This document shows, one piece after another, positions 57,253-64,000 of a stretch of 64,000 nt of DNA (the first letter of the stretch is position 1; the number at the start of each line of letters is the position of its first letter). The translations under genes were made by a program, and so were the position numbers. This stretch comes from Dyadobacter fermentans. GTDB lineage: Bacteria > Bacteroidota > Bacteroidia > Cytophagales > Spirosomataceae. The DNA is taken from assembly GCF_019924045.1 (NCBI RefSeq), contig NZ_JAHXBN010000011.1, forward strand, positions 248,001 to 312,000. Reading direction: 5' to 3'. The notes under the pieces were generated by a model. That model was not told the origin of the DNA and did no database searches. It saw only the letters and a list, made by a program, of their open reading frames with translations.

Positions 57253-57907
57253 TTTCTTTGGTACGTTTGAGCGATTGCTCATAACGCCACTCTTCAATTT
57301 TGGCTTCATGCCCCGACATCAGGATTTCGGGCACTTTATGACCTTCAAATTCGGCCGGGCGGGAATATACCGGCGGTGCCAGCAGATTATCCTGAAATGA
57401 GTCTGTCAATGCAGAGGTTTCATCGTTCAAAACGCCCGGAATAAGGCGGATAATCGCGTCAGCAAGTACGGCAGCTGCCAGCTCACCACCCGATAACACG
57501 TAGTCTCCAATGCTGATTTCCTTCGTCACGAACATATCACGCACACGCTGGTCCACACCCTTATAATGCCCGCAGAGCATCATCAGGTTACCTTTCAGCG
57601 AAAGCTGGTTCACCATCCGCTGCTGCATTTGCTCACCGTCGGGTGTGAGGTAAATGATCTCGTCGTACGCCCGCTCGGCTTGCAACGCGCGAATACAGCG
57701 TGCGATCGGCTCGATCTGCAATACCATTCCCGCACCACCACCGAACGCGTAGTCGTCGATCGTACGATGTTTATTAGTGGAATAATCGCGGATGTCGTGA
57801 ATCACCACTTCCACGTGATTGGCCTGCTGCGCCCGCTTCAATATCGAATGCGCGAAAAAACTATCGAGCAGACTGGGAACGCAGCTTAATATATCAATCC
57901 GCATCAT
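57230..57907 (-). CDS. trmD: tRNA (guanine37-N1)-methyltransferase
   Basis: Methylates G37 of tRNAs beside the anticodon, guarding the frame. A 225-residue SPOUT protein: [26 protein letters not shown] at the N-terminus, [33 protein letters not shown] and the trefoil-knot AdoMet segment [30 protein letters not shown] with the catalytic Asp later (SALTDSF). It overlaps the rimM end by 14 bases; two ATGs stand together at the start. It belongs to the rpsP-rimM-trmD operon; rplS is not next. Confidence 0.97.
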   Translation of the reverse strand: MMRIDILSCVPSLLDSFFAHSILKRAQQANHVEVVIHDIRDYSTNKHRTIDDYAFGGGAGMVLQIEPIARCIRALQAERAYDEIIYLTPDGEQMQQRMVNQLSLKGNLMMLCGHYKGVDQRVRDMFVTKEISIGDYVLSGGELAAAVLADAIIRLIPGVLNDETSALTDSFQDNLLAPPVYSRPAEFEGHKVPEILMSGHEAKIEEWRYEQSLKRTKERRPDLLQ

Positions 57908-58454
57908 CGGGAATACTTTCTGATGAATTATCGAGATACACTTCCAACAAGCCTTCCGGCAGGTTTACGAGCAGAGATTTAGCTTCCTTATCCGCTTTGA
58001 TCACTATATCGTTAGCCGTTGGGATGAGTACTTCCGAGCCCTGGTAGTCCATCGCGATCAGATCCTGGCCATTGAGCGAATATACTTCGCGCACAATGCC
58101 CAACTCTCCAAGCGTTTTGTCCACTACCTTGAAACCTTTGATTTCGTGGTAGTAAAACTCGTCCTCGCCAAGTTCACTTAGTTCTTCCAAAGGCAAATAA
58201 AGCGAGCTTCCTACGAGTGCTTGTGCCTTCACAATGGTATCGACATCCTCGAAAGTCACGATCGCATTGCTTTGCTTTTGGAGGTTGATATCTTCAATGA
58301 AGTAAGGCACGAGCTCGCCTTTAATCTCGACATAAACCGTTTCCAGGTCTTCATAATCATCCGGATAATCCACATCCAGATAAATTACCACATTTCCGGC
58401 GGTGCCGTGGGTCCGCACGATATAGCCCAATAAATAACAGTTGTCCTGTGTCAT
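57894..58454 (-). CDS. rimM: ribosome maturation factor RimM
   Basis: Binds S19 and helps assemble the 30S head. The ATG at 58454 begins [28 protein letters not shown], the family N-terminus; the longer frame upstream has no support. The N-terminal beta-barrel and the C-terminal PRC-like half ([68 protein letters not shown]) are clear in 186 residues. Between rpsP and trmD as usual. Confidence 0.96.
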   Translation of the reverse strand: MTQDNCYLLGYIVRTHGTAGNVVIYLDVDYPDDYEDLETVYVEIKGELVPYFIEDINLQKQSNAIVTFEDVDTIVKAQALVGSSLYLPLEELSELGEDEFYYHEIKGFKVVDKTLGELGIVREVYSLNGQDLIAMDYQGSEVLIPTANDIVIKADKEAKSLLVNLPEGLLEVYLDNSSESIPDDAD

Positions 58455-58544
58455 TTGCGGGATTTCAAATTTTGGTTCTGTATAAAACAATATGAGTCTG
58501 TGCGGAATACCGACAGACCCATAGCGCAATGTATGTACATTAAA

Positions 58545-59120
58545 TTATTCTGCTGACTCTTCTGCCGGAGCATCTGCTTCAGGAGCATCTGCTTCAGGAG
58601 CATCTGCTGTTGCGTCAGCGGCTTCGTCAGCCACTTCCTCAGTTACAGCCTCTTCGACAACAGGAGCATTTTTCTTAGCGATAGCCTCAGCACGAGCTTC
58701 ATTAACTTTACGTTCAGCGTCAAGTTTCGCTTTCTTGTCAGCCTCTTTCTGCTGTGCCAAAGAATCGGCAGCAGTAGCTTTACGGTCTGTTTTCGAACCT
58801 TTCCACTCTTCGAAACGTGAATCCGCAACTTCTTGCGAGATAGCACCCTTCAAAACACCTACTTGCAAGTGCTTGCGAAGCAATACACCTTCGTGTTGCA
58901 AGATTGAACGGGCTGTGTCAGTTGGCTGAGCACCTTTCAAAAGCCAGTCAACTGCTTTGTCTGACTCCAAAACGATGGAAGCAGGGTTGGTACCTGGATT
59001 GTAGATACCCAATTTTTCGATGAAGCGACCATCACGTGGTGCTCTGGCATCTGCGACTACGATATCATAGATCGCTTTCTTTTTGCGTCCCCGACGCGCT
59101 AATCTGATTTTAACTGCCAT
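58545..59120 (-). CDS. rpsP: 30S ribosomal protein S16 with long acidic C-terminal tail
   Basis: Small-subunit protein. The ATG at 59120 gives AVKIRLARRGRKKKAIYDIVVADARAPRDGRFIEKLGIYNPG, the exact S16 start; 41 residues from an earlier start are not real. The S16 core ends near 85; the remainder to 191 is Ala/Glu/Lys-rich and closes in an acidic repeat (APEADAPEADAPAEE). Extended S16 is known in Bacteroidota. The tail is likely disordered. First gene of rpsP-rimM-trmD. Confidence 0.97.
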   Translation of the reverse strand: MAVKIRLARRGRKKKAIYDIVVADARAPRDGRFIEKLGIYNPGTNPASIVLESDKAVDWLLKGAQPTDTARSILQHEGVLLRKHLQVGVLKGAISQEVADSRFEEWKGSKTDRKATAADSLAQQKEADKKAKLDAERKVNEARAEAIAKKNAPVVEEAVTEEVADEAADATADAPEADAPEADAPAEESAE

Positions 59121-59166
59121 TTGTGAATTTGAATTTTGGGAACTCGTCCCGTAATTAAACAGGGTG

Positions 59167-59174
59167 CAAAGGTA
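59167..59174 (-). promoter_or_regulatory. -7 box of the rpsP operon
   Basis: On the minus strand TACCTTTG, a classic Bacteroidota -7 element, 46 bases upstream of the rpsP start; the -33 box is not distinct. Confidence 0.5.
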
Positions 59175-59210
59175 CGTAAAACTTTCCTGTTTCTTGATAT
59201 AGCCAAACAA

Positions 59211-59238
59211 AAAAGGGAGACAATTTCTTGTCTCCCTT
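59211..59238 (-). terminator. intrinsic terminator of the OmpA gene
   Basis: AAGGGAGACAA and TTGTCTCCCTT form a perfect 11-bp stem around TTTC. On the minus strand, T residues follow (TTTTTTG). It lies 22 bases past the OmpA stop. Confidence 0.85.
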
Positions 59239-59260
59239 CTCAATGCATTGCCTTCAACTA

Positions 59261-60769
59261 CTAGCGGCGGAAACCAGCCGGGTAAGTAGAGCGGATTGTA
59301 TTGTTAGGCAGGATCTTGATCTCAACACGGCGGTTAGATTGAAGACCTTCCACAGTTGTGTTTTCTGCGATCGGGCGATATTCACCGTAATACTCAGTGA
59401 TGATACGGCTAGGATCTGTCAAACCTGCACGAACCAGGAAGCGTTTCGCTGCATCTACACGACGACGTGACAGGGATACGTTGTAGCTATCCGAAGCACG
59501 GGCATCCGTGTGACCTACGAGTACGATGCGGCAGTTGGTGCGCATGTTCAGGAGCTCTACCACTTTGCTGAGTGTTTCTTTCGAAGCATTGCGGATAATA
59601 GCTTTGTCGGTATCGAATTCGATATTGCTGAACAACGCCTCACATTCGTCTTTCGGCAAGTTGTTTTTGATAGCGTCACGGATGATCTTATCGATATCCA
59701 ATGCTACACCACCACCTGATACGATGCTACCGGCAGGTGTGTTAGCTTCTTTGTCAAACAGGTCGGCTACGCCATCACCATCGGAGTCAGTATAAAGACG
59801 TGGGTCAACCGGCTTAGGCATGTTAGCTTTCGCGATTGAATCCGCATCGTTCATCGTCGGATTGTAAGGTACCGGAATCAGCTGCTGCGGGTTAGCCCAA
59901 CGCAGGTGGTAACGTCCGGCAGCCGGATCATATTTACCGTCTTTCGCTCTTACTGCATTCTTACCCAATTTGTAAGTAAGCGCGAGTGACACCATTCCGT
60001 AGGCGTCATTTCTTGAATCACCTTTTGCGAATGTCCAGATTCCTTGTTGAGTAACATAGTCACTCAATCCACCCACAGTCGCATCCAGTTTTTCTGTATT
60101 CACAAAGTTGTGGGTATAATCCAGTCCAAGGTCGAAACGTGAACTCAGTTCGTAATGAACTGAAAGACCAACCGGAACTACCCATTCACGCGTGTAAGTA
60201 GATCCGTTACGTTCCCATTTACCGGCTGTTTTCGAACTGGCATCTGTGTTGGTAGAAAAGCTACCAACAGTGGCTTTGGTAACGTTGGTGTATTCAACAT
60301 CCGTGTGGTAGTAGATAATACCACCCCCAAGGTGTGCATCTACTTTCCAACGGCGAAGCTTATTATAGCCGAGCAACAAACGGTTCACGTTCAATGTTCC
60401 GTCCAAAGTCAGCTGAACAAACGAAGGGCTGTTGAAAGTGGCGCTGTAAGTATCACCGCTCAATGAGCTGTAATGATTGTCTTTGGCTCCCTGAAGACGA
60501 CCGTTGTAGCCAGTCAGCTGGATACCGAACAGAGGAGTGAGTTGCTTGTTCAATGAAAGCCCCCATGCACCTGTCAATTCTTCCCGGTCTCCACGCTTGA
60601 AGCCATTGTACTGGGTCAAATCTCCGAAGAATTTTGTAATACCTCCGTAACCTGTGATTGACCAAGTATTCATTTTATTTGGTCCTTCATAAGTGCGGTT
60701 TTGAGCTTTCGTATTGTAGCTCAGGAGGGTAGAACAAAGTAAAGCAACGTAAAGATTCTTTTTCTTCAT
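59261..60769 (-). CDS. OmpA-family outer-membrane protein
   Basis: A 502-residue outer-membrane protein. The ATG at 60769 opens the signal peptide KKKNLYVALLCSTLLSYNTKAQ; a GTG nine bases earlier is less likely. About 25-250 is a beta-barrel (TWSITGYGGITKFFGDLTQYNG, GLDYTHNFVN). A Ca-binding TSP3-like turn (DSDGDGVADLFD) follows. About 380-490 is the peptidoglycan-binding OmpA_C domain (IVLVGHTDARASDSYNVSLSRRRVDAAKRFL, ITEYYGEYRPIAEN, LQSNRRVEI). A strong promoter and terminator bracket it, so it is a single-gene unit. Confidence 0.93.
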   Translation of the reverse strand: MKKKNLYVALLCSTLLSYNTKAQNRTYEGPNKMNTWSITGYGGITKFFGDLTQYNGFKRGDREELTGAWGLSLNKQLTPLFGIQLTGYNGRLQGAKDNHYSSLSGDTYSATFNSPSFVQLTLDGTLNVNRLLLGYNKLRRWKVDAHLGGGIIYYHTDVEYTNVTKATVGSFSTNTDASSKTAGKWERNGSTYTREWVVPVGLSVHYELSSRFDLGLDYTHNFVNTEKLDATVGGLSDYVTQQGIWTFAKGDSRNDAYGMVSLALTYKLGKNAVRAKDGKYDPAAGRYHLRWANPQQLIPVPYNPTMNDADSIAKANMPKPVDPRLYTDSDGDGVADLFDKEANTPAGSIVSGGGVALDIDKIIRDAIKNNLPKDECEALFSNIEFDTDKAIIRNASKETLSKVVELLNMRTNCRIVLVGHTDARASDSYNVSLSRRRVDAAKRFLVRAGLTDPSRIITEYYGEYRPIAENTTVEGLQSNRRVEIKILPNNTIRSTYPAGFRR

Positions 60770-60796
60770 GGGAAACACGCGTTATGTGATTCAATT

Positions 60797-60825
60797 CAAA
60801 TATAGCATTATACATTAATTCAAAA
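60797..60825 (-). promoter_or_regulatory. promoter of the OmpA gene
   Basis: Minus-strand TTTTG at 60821-60825 and TATATTTG at 60797-60804 with a 16-base spacer, slightly short of the usual 19. The start codon is 28 bases after the -7 element. Confidence 0.55.
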
Positions 60826-60837
60826 TTCAGAAAAAAA

Positions 60838-61248
60838 GCCAAGCCTGTAAGCCGGGTTCTGTGACTTCGATCGGTTGCCCGATCTCCGCTCCTGCCATTT
60901 ATCCAGGATTCCGGTCACCCGAAACCTCTAACGATCTACCCGTGTCGGCGCCCCGAAGAGCAGGGACGAGTAGCCCCGTTAACCAACACCTATTTGATCT
61001 TTCAGCCCGTAAGGTTTACCATGCATTCCCTGTTACCAGGAAACCGGTGGGCTCTTACTCCACCTTTTCACCCTTACCGAGGCATACAAAAAATATGCCA
61101 GGGCGGTATCTTTTCTGTGGCACTTGCTGTCAACGAACCGTCACCAGTACGTTGCCTTCCCGTTAGGAAGTACGGCACTCTGTGCTGCCCGGACTTTCCT
61201 CCCCGGTTAAAAAACCGCAGCGGCAGGACAGCTTAGACCTTTCCTCTG
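60838..61248 (-). ncRNA. rnpB: RNase P RNA, bacterial class A
   Basis: The catalytic RNA of RNase P. On the minus strand it contains the invariant P4-side segment GAGGAAAGTCCGGGC (61187-61201), a long middle with paired regions, and near the 3' end ACAGAACCCGGCTTA (60848-60862), which pairs with the 5' conserved block. The sequence ends in GGCTTGGC with a T run (TTTTTTT, 60832-60838) acting as terminator. A -7 element lies just upstream (61253). The 411-base length is usual. 5' end is estimated from the promoter. Confidence 0.93.
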
Positions 61249-61252
61249 ACCA

Positions 61253-61260
61253 CAAAGCTA
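61253..61260 (-). promoter_or_regulatory. -7 box of rnpB
   Basis: Minus-strand TAGCTTTG, a full TAnnTTTG match, some 5-7 bases before the mapped RNA start. A TTGAC lies farther upstream than usual (26 bases). Confidence 0.55.
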
Positions 61261-61347
61261 AGAAATACTTTCTTTCGATCAGCAGTCAATATACCATAAA
61301 AAGTAAAAAATTATGGCACTTACGCTGAATATTGTACAAATTTTTGA

Positions 61348-62808
61348 TCAGATTCCTTTCAATCCATCGACTTTCAAATTCACTTTCCCGGTCGCAAATA
61401 CAACAGAATAAAGATGTTTCGGAGTGAGGTAAACCTTATCGGGTACAATATCGGAAAGTATTCCCTTTACAACTACACCTTCGGTGACTTTATAGTTGTC
61501 AAGTGTTTTCTGAACCGCGTTTTTAGCATCGGCGATCTGCCCCCCTACCGGAAATACCATCCGCTTTTCCATCATCCTGCTGAATTGCCCTTGCAGGAGC
61601 CATCCTGCCGTCCGGACGATCGAATTTCTGGTATCGAGATCATAGTCAAGGCCTTTGAGCGACAGTTGCTGCGTGGCGGGATCATAGTAAGGGATTCCCT
61701 TTAAATAAATATCGCCATTAATGCTGCCTTTCAATCCAGCCTTAATCACCAGCCGGTCGTTCTGCCCGTACATTTCGATGGAGGTTACCTCCACGTGATA
61801 CTTCCCCCCTAGAAACGAAAATTTCTCCCCGGAAAACTGCTTGGTAGCAAGCCTGGCTGCGTCCTCGTACGACACAAGGCTGATCAACCCGATTTTGAAG
61901 TCGTCCTGAACCTTGTCCACGATCCGCAGATCGGGCAACTTCTGCACAGGGGCCACAGCGGGTTTCACAGCCGACGTAATAGTTTGGGTATAACCTTTAA
62001 TACCAATGACCGAGCGGAGAATATTGTTTTTTGCCAACAATGGCGTCATTTCCACGCCGGTAGGCCTGATCACCAGCCAGGTATCATAATCCTTCGCAAG
62101 CATCACAGGCTGGCGCGCGATGTTCCAGGCTAGCTCCGCATTCTTTTTGAGCTCGAGATTCGAAGCCACCTGTTCGTCGATCGCGTCGGTGATCTTCTCG
62201 AAATTCTTGTTGAGCATCCGGCTCACCATGCCTTTTATGGGAATATTAATGCCCGCCACGCGGATGTTCGGCTCACTAATCCAATCGTAACTATCTACAT
62301 AAGTTTCCGATTTGATCTGCCACGACGGCATAATGCCTATTTTAGAGATCAGCCGGATGCGGATCGAGAACTCCGTATCCTTGTAACCCGACATCGTCAT
62401 GCCCAGCGGGCTTACTTTATATCCGGCGCTTACCCAGATTTTCAGCGGAACTTCAAAAAGGAACGACGAGTCAATAGCCACAACTTTGATCGGACTGATC
62501 TTCCAGACCTTCGCTTTCAGGTTGTCGTTACCTTCATCCTCATAACTGTTATCATCGTAGATCAACCCTTTGATCTGGTTGTTGATCTGCTTCTCGATTT
62601 CCGCTACCGGGATCTCGACCGGCACATTCAGTACCGACAAATGTTTCTCGTTCTGGATCTCCTTATCCGAATATTTGTATTCTTCCATAGGGGCCTTAGG
62701 GGAGGTTTTCTTAGAACCGCAGCTCCAAAAAACAACAGCTGCCAACACGATTACCAGAAAATAACCGCGCCTGACGTATACATTATTTGATTTTGACGAG
62801 GGTTGCAC
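61348..62808 (-). CDS. DUF4403 lipoprotein
   Basis: A 486-residue lipoprotein (lipobox VVFWSC, Cys30 by the chosen start). The body matches DUF4403 (SIRIRLISKIGIMPSWQIKSETYVDSYDWISEPNIRVAGINIPIKGMVSRML, ISLVSYEDAARLATKQFSGEKF, LKGSINGDIYLKGIPYYDPATQQLSLKGLDYDLDTRNSI), a family of outer-membrane-anchored proteins of unknown role, with repeated TULIP-like halves. The start is a GTG (62808) that lies inside the end of the DUF2027-Smr gene, so the two are coupled. Confidence 0.85.
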   Translation of the reverse strand: MQPSSKSNNVYVRRGYFLVIVLAAVVFWSCGSKKTSPKAPMEEYKYSDKEIQNEKHLSVLNVPVEIPVAEIEKQINNQIKGLIYDDNSYEDEGNDNLKAKVWKISPIKVVAIDSSFLFEVPLKIWVSAGYKVSPLGMTMSGYKDTEFSIRIRLISKIGIMPSWQIKSETYVDSYDWISEPNIRVAGINIPIKGMVSRMLNKNFEKITDAIDEQVASNLELKKNAELAWNIARQPVMLAKDYDTWLVIRPTGVEMTPLLAKNNILRSVIGIKGYTQTITSAVKPAVAPVQKLPDLRIVDKVQDDFKIGLISLVSYEDAARLATKQFSGEKFSFLGGKYHVEVTSIEMYGQNDRLVIKAGLKGSINGDIYLKGIPYYDPATQQLSLKGLDYDLDTRNSIVRTAGWLLQGQFSRMMEKRMVFPVGGQIADAKNAVQKTLDNYKVTEGVVVKGILSDIVPDKVYLTPKHLYSVVFATGKVNLKVDGLKGI

Positions 62809-63766
62809 CGTATCCGAATTTCTCTTTTAATGCATCTTTAAAAAATTGCACATGCTGGTTCTTGCCCAGCCTGCGGTGCAACTCGTTTTTGAGAGCGCCG
62901 CTGCCCGCGCCATGTATAAACGTAATTTCCTCCATTCCATTGGCAATGGCGGATTCCAGATTACTCTCGAAAACATCCAGCTGCTTTTTCAGGATCGCAT
63001 CGCTGGACAAACTTTTATGATTGTTTACCAACTTTTCGATGTGCAGATCAACCACCTGCTCCGGTTTGGGAAGGCTGTTCTGCTCGGGAGCGGCCTGCCC
63101 CAGCATTCTCGCCTTGATTTCGCCCGCAACATCCTCCGAAATGCCGGGAGCTTCACGTTTCAGGCTCTCCTCATCCAGTTGATATACAAACCCTTCTTTC
63201 CCCAGCACAGGTACCTTGCCTTTGTTTTTATAAAACGACTGCGCGCGGCAACGGATACGCTTGTTCAATGCAATGGGCAATTGGTGATTCCCCTCCCGAA
63301 AATACAATGCGTGAATGTCAAACACCGGCCAGGACTCAAATTCCTTCATTTCCACTTCGGTCACCTTTTGCGAAGTTCGTGGTTGCAGCACGCCGGCAGC
63401 TAACCCCCTGCTCACCGATTCGGAAGCGGCTACCGCGGTGAATGGCAATATCCAGTCGGTGTTGTTGATGACATGTACCGTTAACGTGCGGTCGTTCACG
63501 GAAATGAATGCCAGGTAAATACCTTTTTCAGCAAATGGCGCATTGCGTGGGACGATCACATCCCCGCGGGCAGCCACCGCTTTTGTTTCTTCGGGTTTCA
63601 CCATTCGCTGCGATTCCACAGGCGAAATCGTCACGATTTCGTTTCTCAGGACGGGGATTCGAAATCCGTCCTCAATCTCTATTTCGACGACATTACCGGG
63701 TAAAAAAGCGTAAATAACACCTTCTTCCCTGCCGTGGACCAATCGTACTTTATCTCCGATATTCAT
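62783..63766 (-). CDS. DUF2027 protein with C-terminal Smr domain
   Basis: A 327-residue cytoplasmic protein. The ATG at 63766 (NIGDKVRLVHGREEGVIYAFLPGNVVEIEIEDGF) is preferred; a TTG upstream adds unrelated residues. The N-terminal half is DUF2027 (beta-rich, VIVPRNAPFAEKGIYLAFI, LTVHVINNTDWILPFT). About 245-327 is an Smr domain: VVDLHIEKLVNNHKSLSSDAIL, EITFIHGAGSGALKNELHRRLG with the HGxGxG motif. Smr domains nick DNA or RNA; the function of the fusion is unknown. It overlaps the DUF4403 start by 26 bases. Confidence 0.9.
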   Translation of the reverse strand: MNIGDKVRLVHGREEGVIYAFLPGNVVEIEIEDGFRIPVLRNEIVTISPVESQRMVKPEETKAVAARGDVIVPRNAPFAEKGIYLAFISVNDRTLTVHVINNTDWILPFTAVAASESVSRGLAAGVLQPRTSQKVTEVEMKEFESWPVFDIHALYFREGNHQLPIALNKRIRCRAQSFYKNKGKVPVLGKEGFVYQLDEESLKREAPGISEDVAGEIKARMLGQAAPEQNSLPKPEQVVDLHIEKLVNNHKSLSSDAILKKQLDVFESNLESAIANGMEEITFIHGAGSGALKNELHRRLGKNQHVQFFKDALKEKFGYGATLVKIK

Positions 63767-63819
63767 GTTAAATGTTACTTTCCGATCATTTGAACCGGTT
63801 TTCAGTTCAAACAATACTT

Positions 63820-64000
63820 TTAAAAATAAAATGGCTTGAAACCGACGCCCTTGCGGCTGAACTCCAATGCGGGCGCCGGAATTTTAATCGAGTTGGCCAG
63901 AAAACCCAGTGTCTTAACAAACTTGCTTCGGGTTTTGATCTTCGTGAGGTCGATATCCAGCGACAAATAATATTGGCGGTAAGGGCGGTAACCCATTTCG
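63820..64000 (-). CDS. DUF2279 protein, C-terminal end only
   Basis: The last 60 codons of a gene running off the right edge, ending in TAA at 63820. The end reads MGYRPYRQYYLSLDIDLTKIKTRSKF, then LANSIKIPAPALEF and GVGFKPFYF, the C-terminal pattern of DUF2279, a periplasmic membrane-anchored family of unknown role. It leads into the DUF2027-Smr gene with a 53-base gap on the same strand. Confidence 0.75.
   Translation of the reverse strand, partial: EMGYRPYRQYYLSLDIDLTKIKTRSKFVKTLGFLANSIKIPAPALEFSRKGVGFKPFYF

Noticed and set aside
60861..61236. Two plus-strand frames of 80-101 residues over 60.9-61.2 kb
   Set aside because: This is the RNase P RNA on the minus strand; conserved RNA blocks explain the sequence.

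Overview
The window comes from a Bacteroidota chromosome, most likely a Cytophagales member close to Dyadobacter. This rests on roughly 50% GC, genes without clear Shine-Dalgarno sites, several -7 elements matching TAnnTTTG, an extended ribosomal protein S16, and families typical of the phylum (DUF4142, DUF4403, DUF2027-Smr, DUF2279, DUF5686, Crp-like regulators, lipid A and heptose genes beside sphingolipid genes). The genus is an inference. No insertion sequence, prophage, CRISPR array or tRNA gene was seen.

Layout. 1-1451: a truncated PAS sensor and a DUF4142 lipoprotein. 1636-12070 (minus strand): a tight five-gene run, a GAF protein, an HD hydrolase fused to a Pycsar-effector-like membrane domain, polyphosphate kinase ppk1, an SdiA-regulated-like lipoprotein, and a 1263-residue phosphoesterase/kinase-like/outer-membrane-barrel protein. 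This looks like a nucleotide and polyphosphate signalling unit. 12176-13453: a type II NADH dehydrogenase.

13581-27917 (minus strand) is the most striking block, fourteen genes that read as an extended sphingolipid locus. Serine palmitoyltransferase, a candidate ceramide synthase (GNAT fold), a candidate ceramide reductase (NAD epimerase fold) and a fatty acid 2-hydroxylase would build a hydroxylated ceramide. A nucleotidyltransferase, a CDP-alcohol phosphotransferase, a PfkB kinase, a HAD phosphatase and an ATP-grasp enzyme could make and attach a polar headgroup. Two methyltransferases, a flippase-like membrane protein, a DUF5686 outer-membrane protein and DUF4833 complete it. REP-like hairpins with a shared GTCTC sit in three of its gaps and borders.

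28367-34926: an RND tripartite efflux operon with its TetR regulator and a candidate operator. 35085-45623: mixed metabolic and envelope genes (DUF421, ApbE, two divergent tiny membrane proteins, a Tat-exported amidase, a polytopic membrane protein, a Tat-exported toroid-like protein, an alpha/beta hydrolase with a Crp-like regulator, a secreted amidotransferase-like protein). 45704-47977: a small accessory patch (Uma2 nuclease, MarR-GNAT fusion, VapBC). 47980-64000: mostly housekeeping: lpxB, a QueD-like protein, rfaD, a sufB with no sufC/D beside it, a CPA2 antiporter, a PLP deaminase-like enzyme, rluD, rpsP-rimM-trmD, an OmpA protein, the RNase P RNA, DUF4403, DUF2027-Smr and a truncated DUF2279 gene.

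Five gene ends carry inverted arrays of very short units, four with a 7-bp period (GGTCNNN) and two with a period near 10 bp built on GTCA/TGAC (one site holds both kinds). They appear to be a genome-specific repeat family that marks 3' ends, three times between convergent genes.
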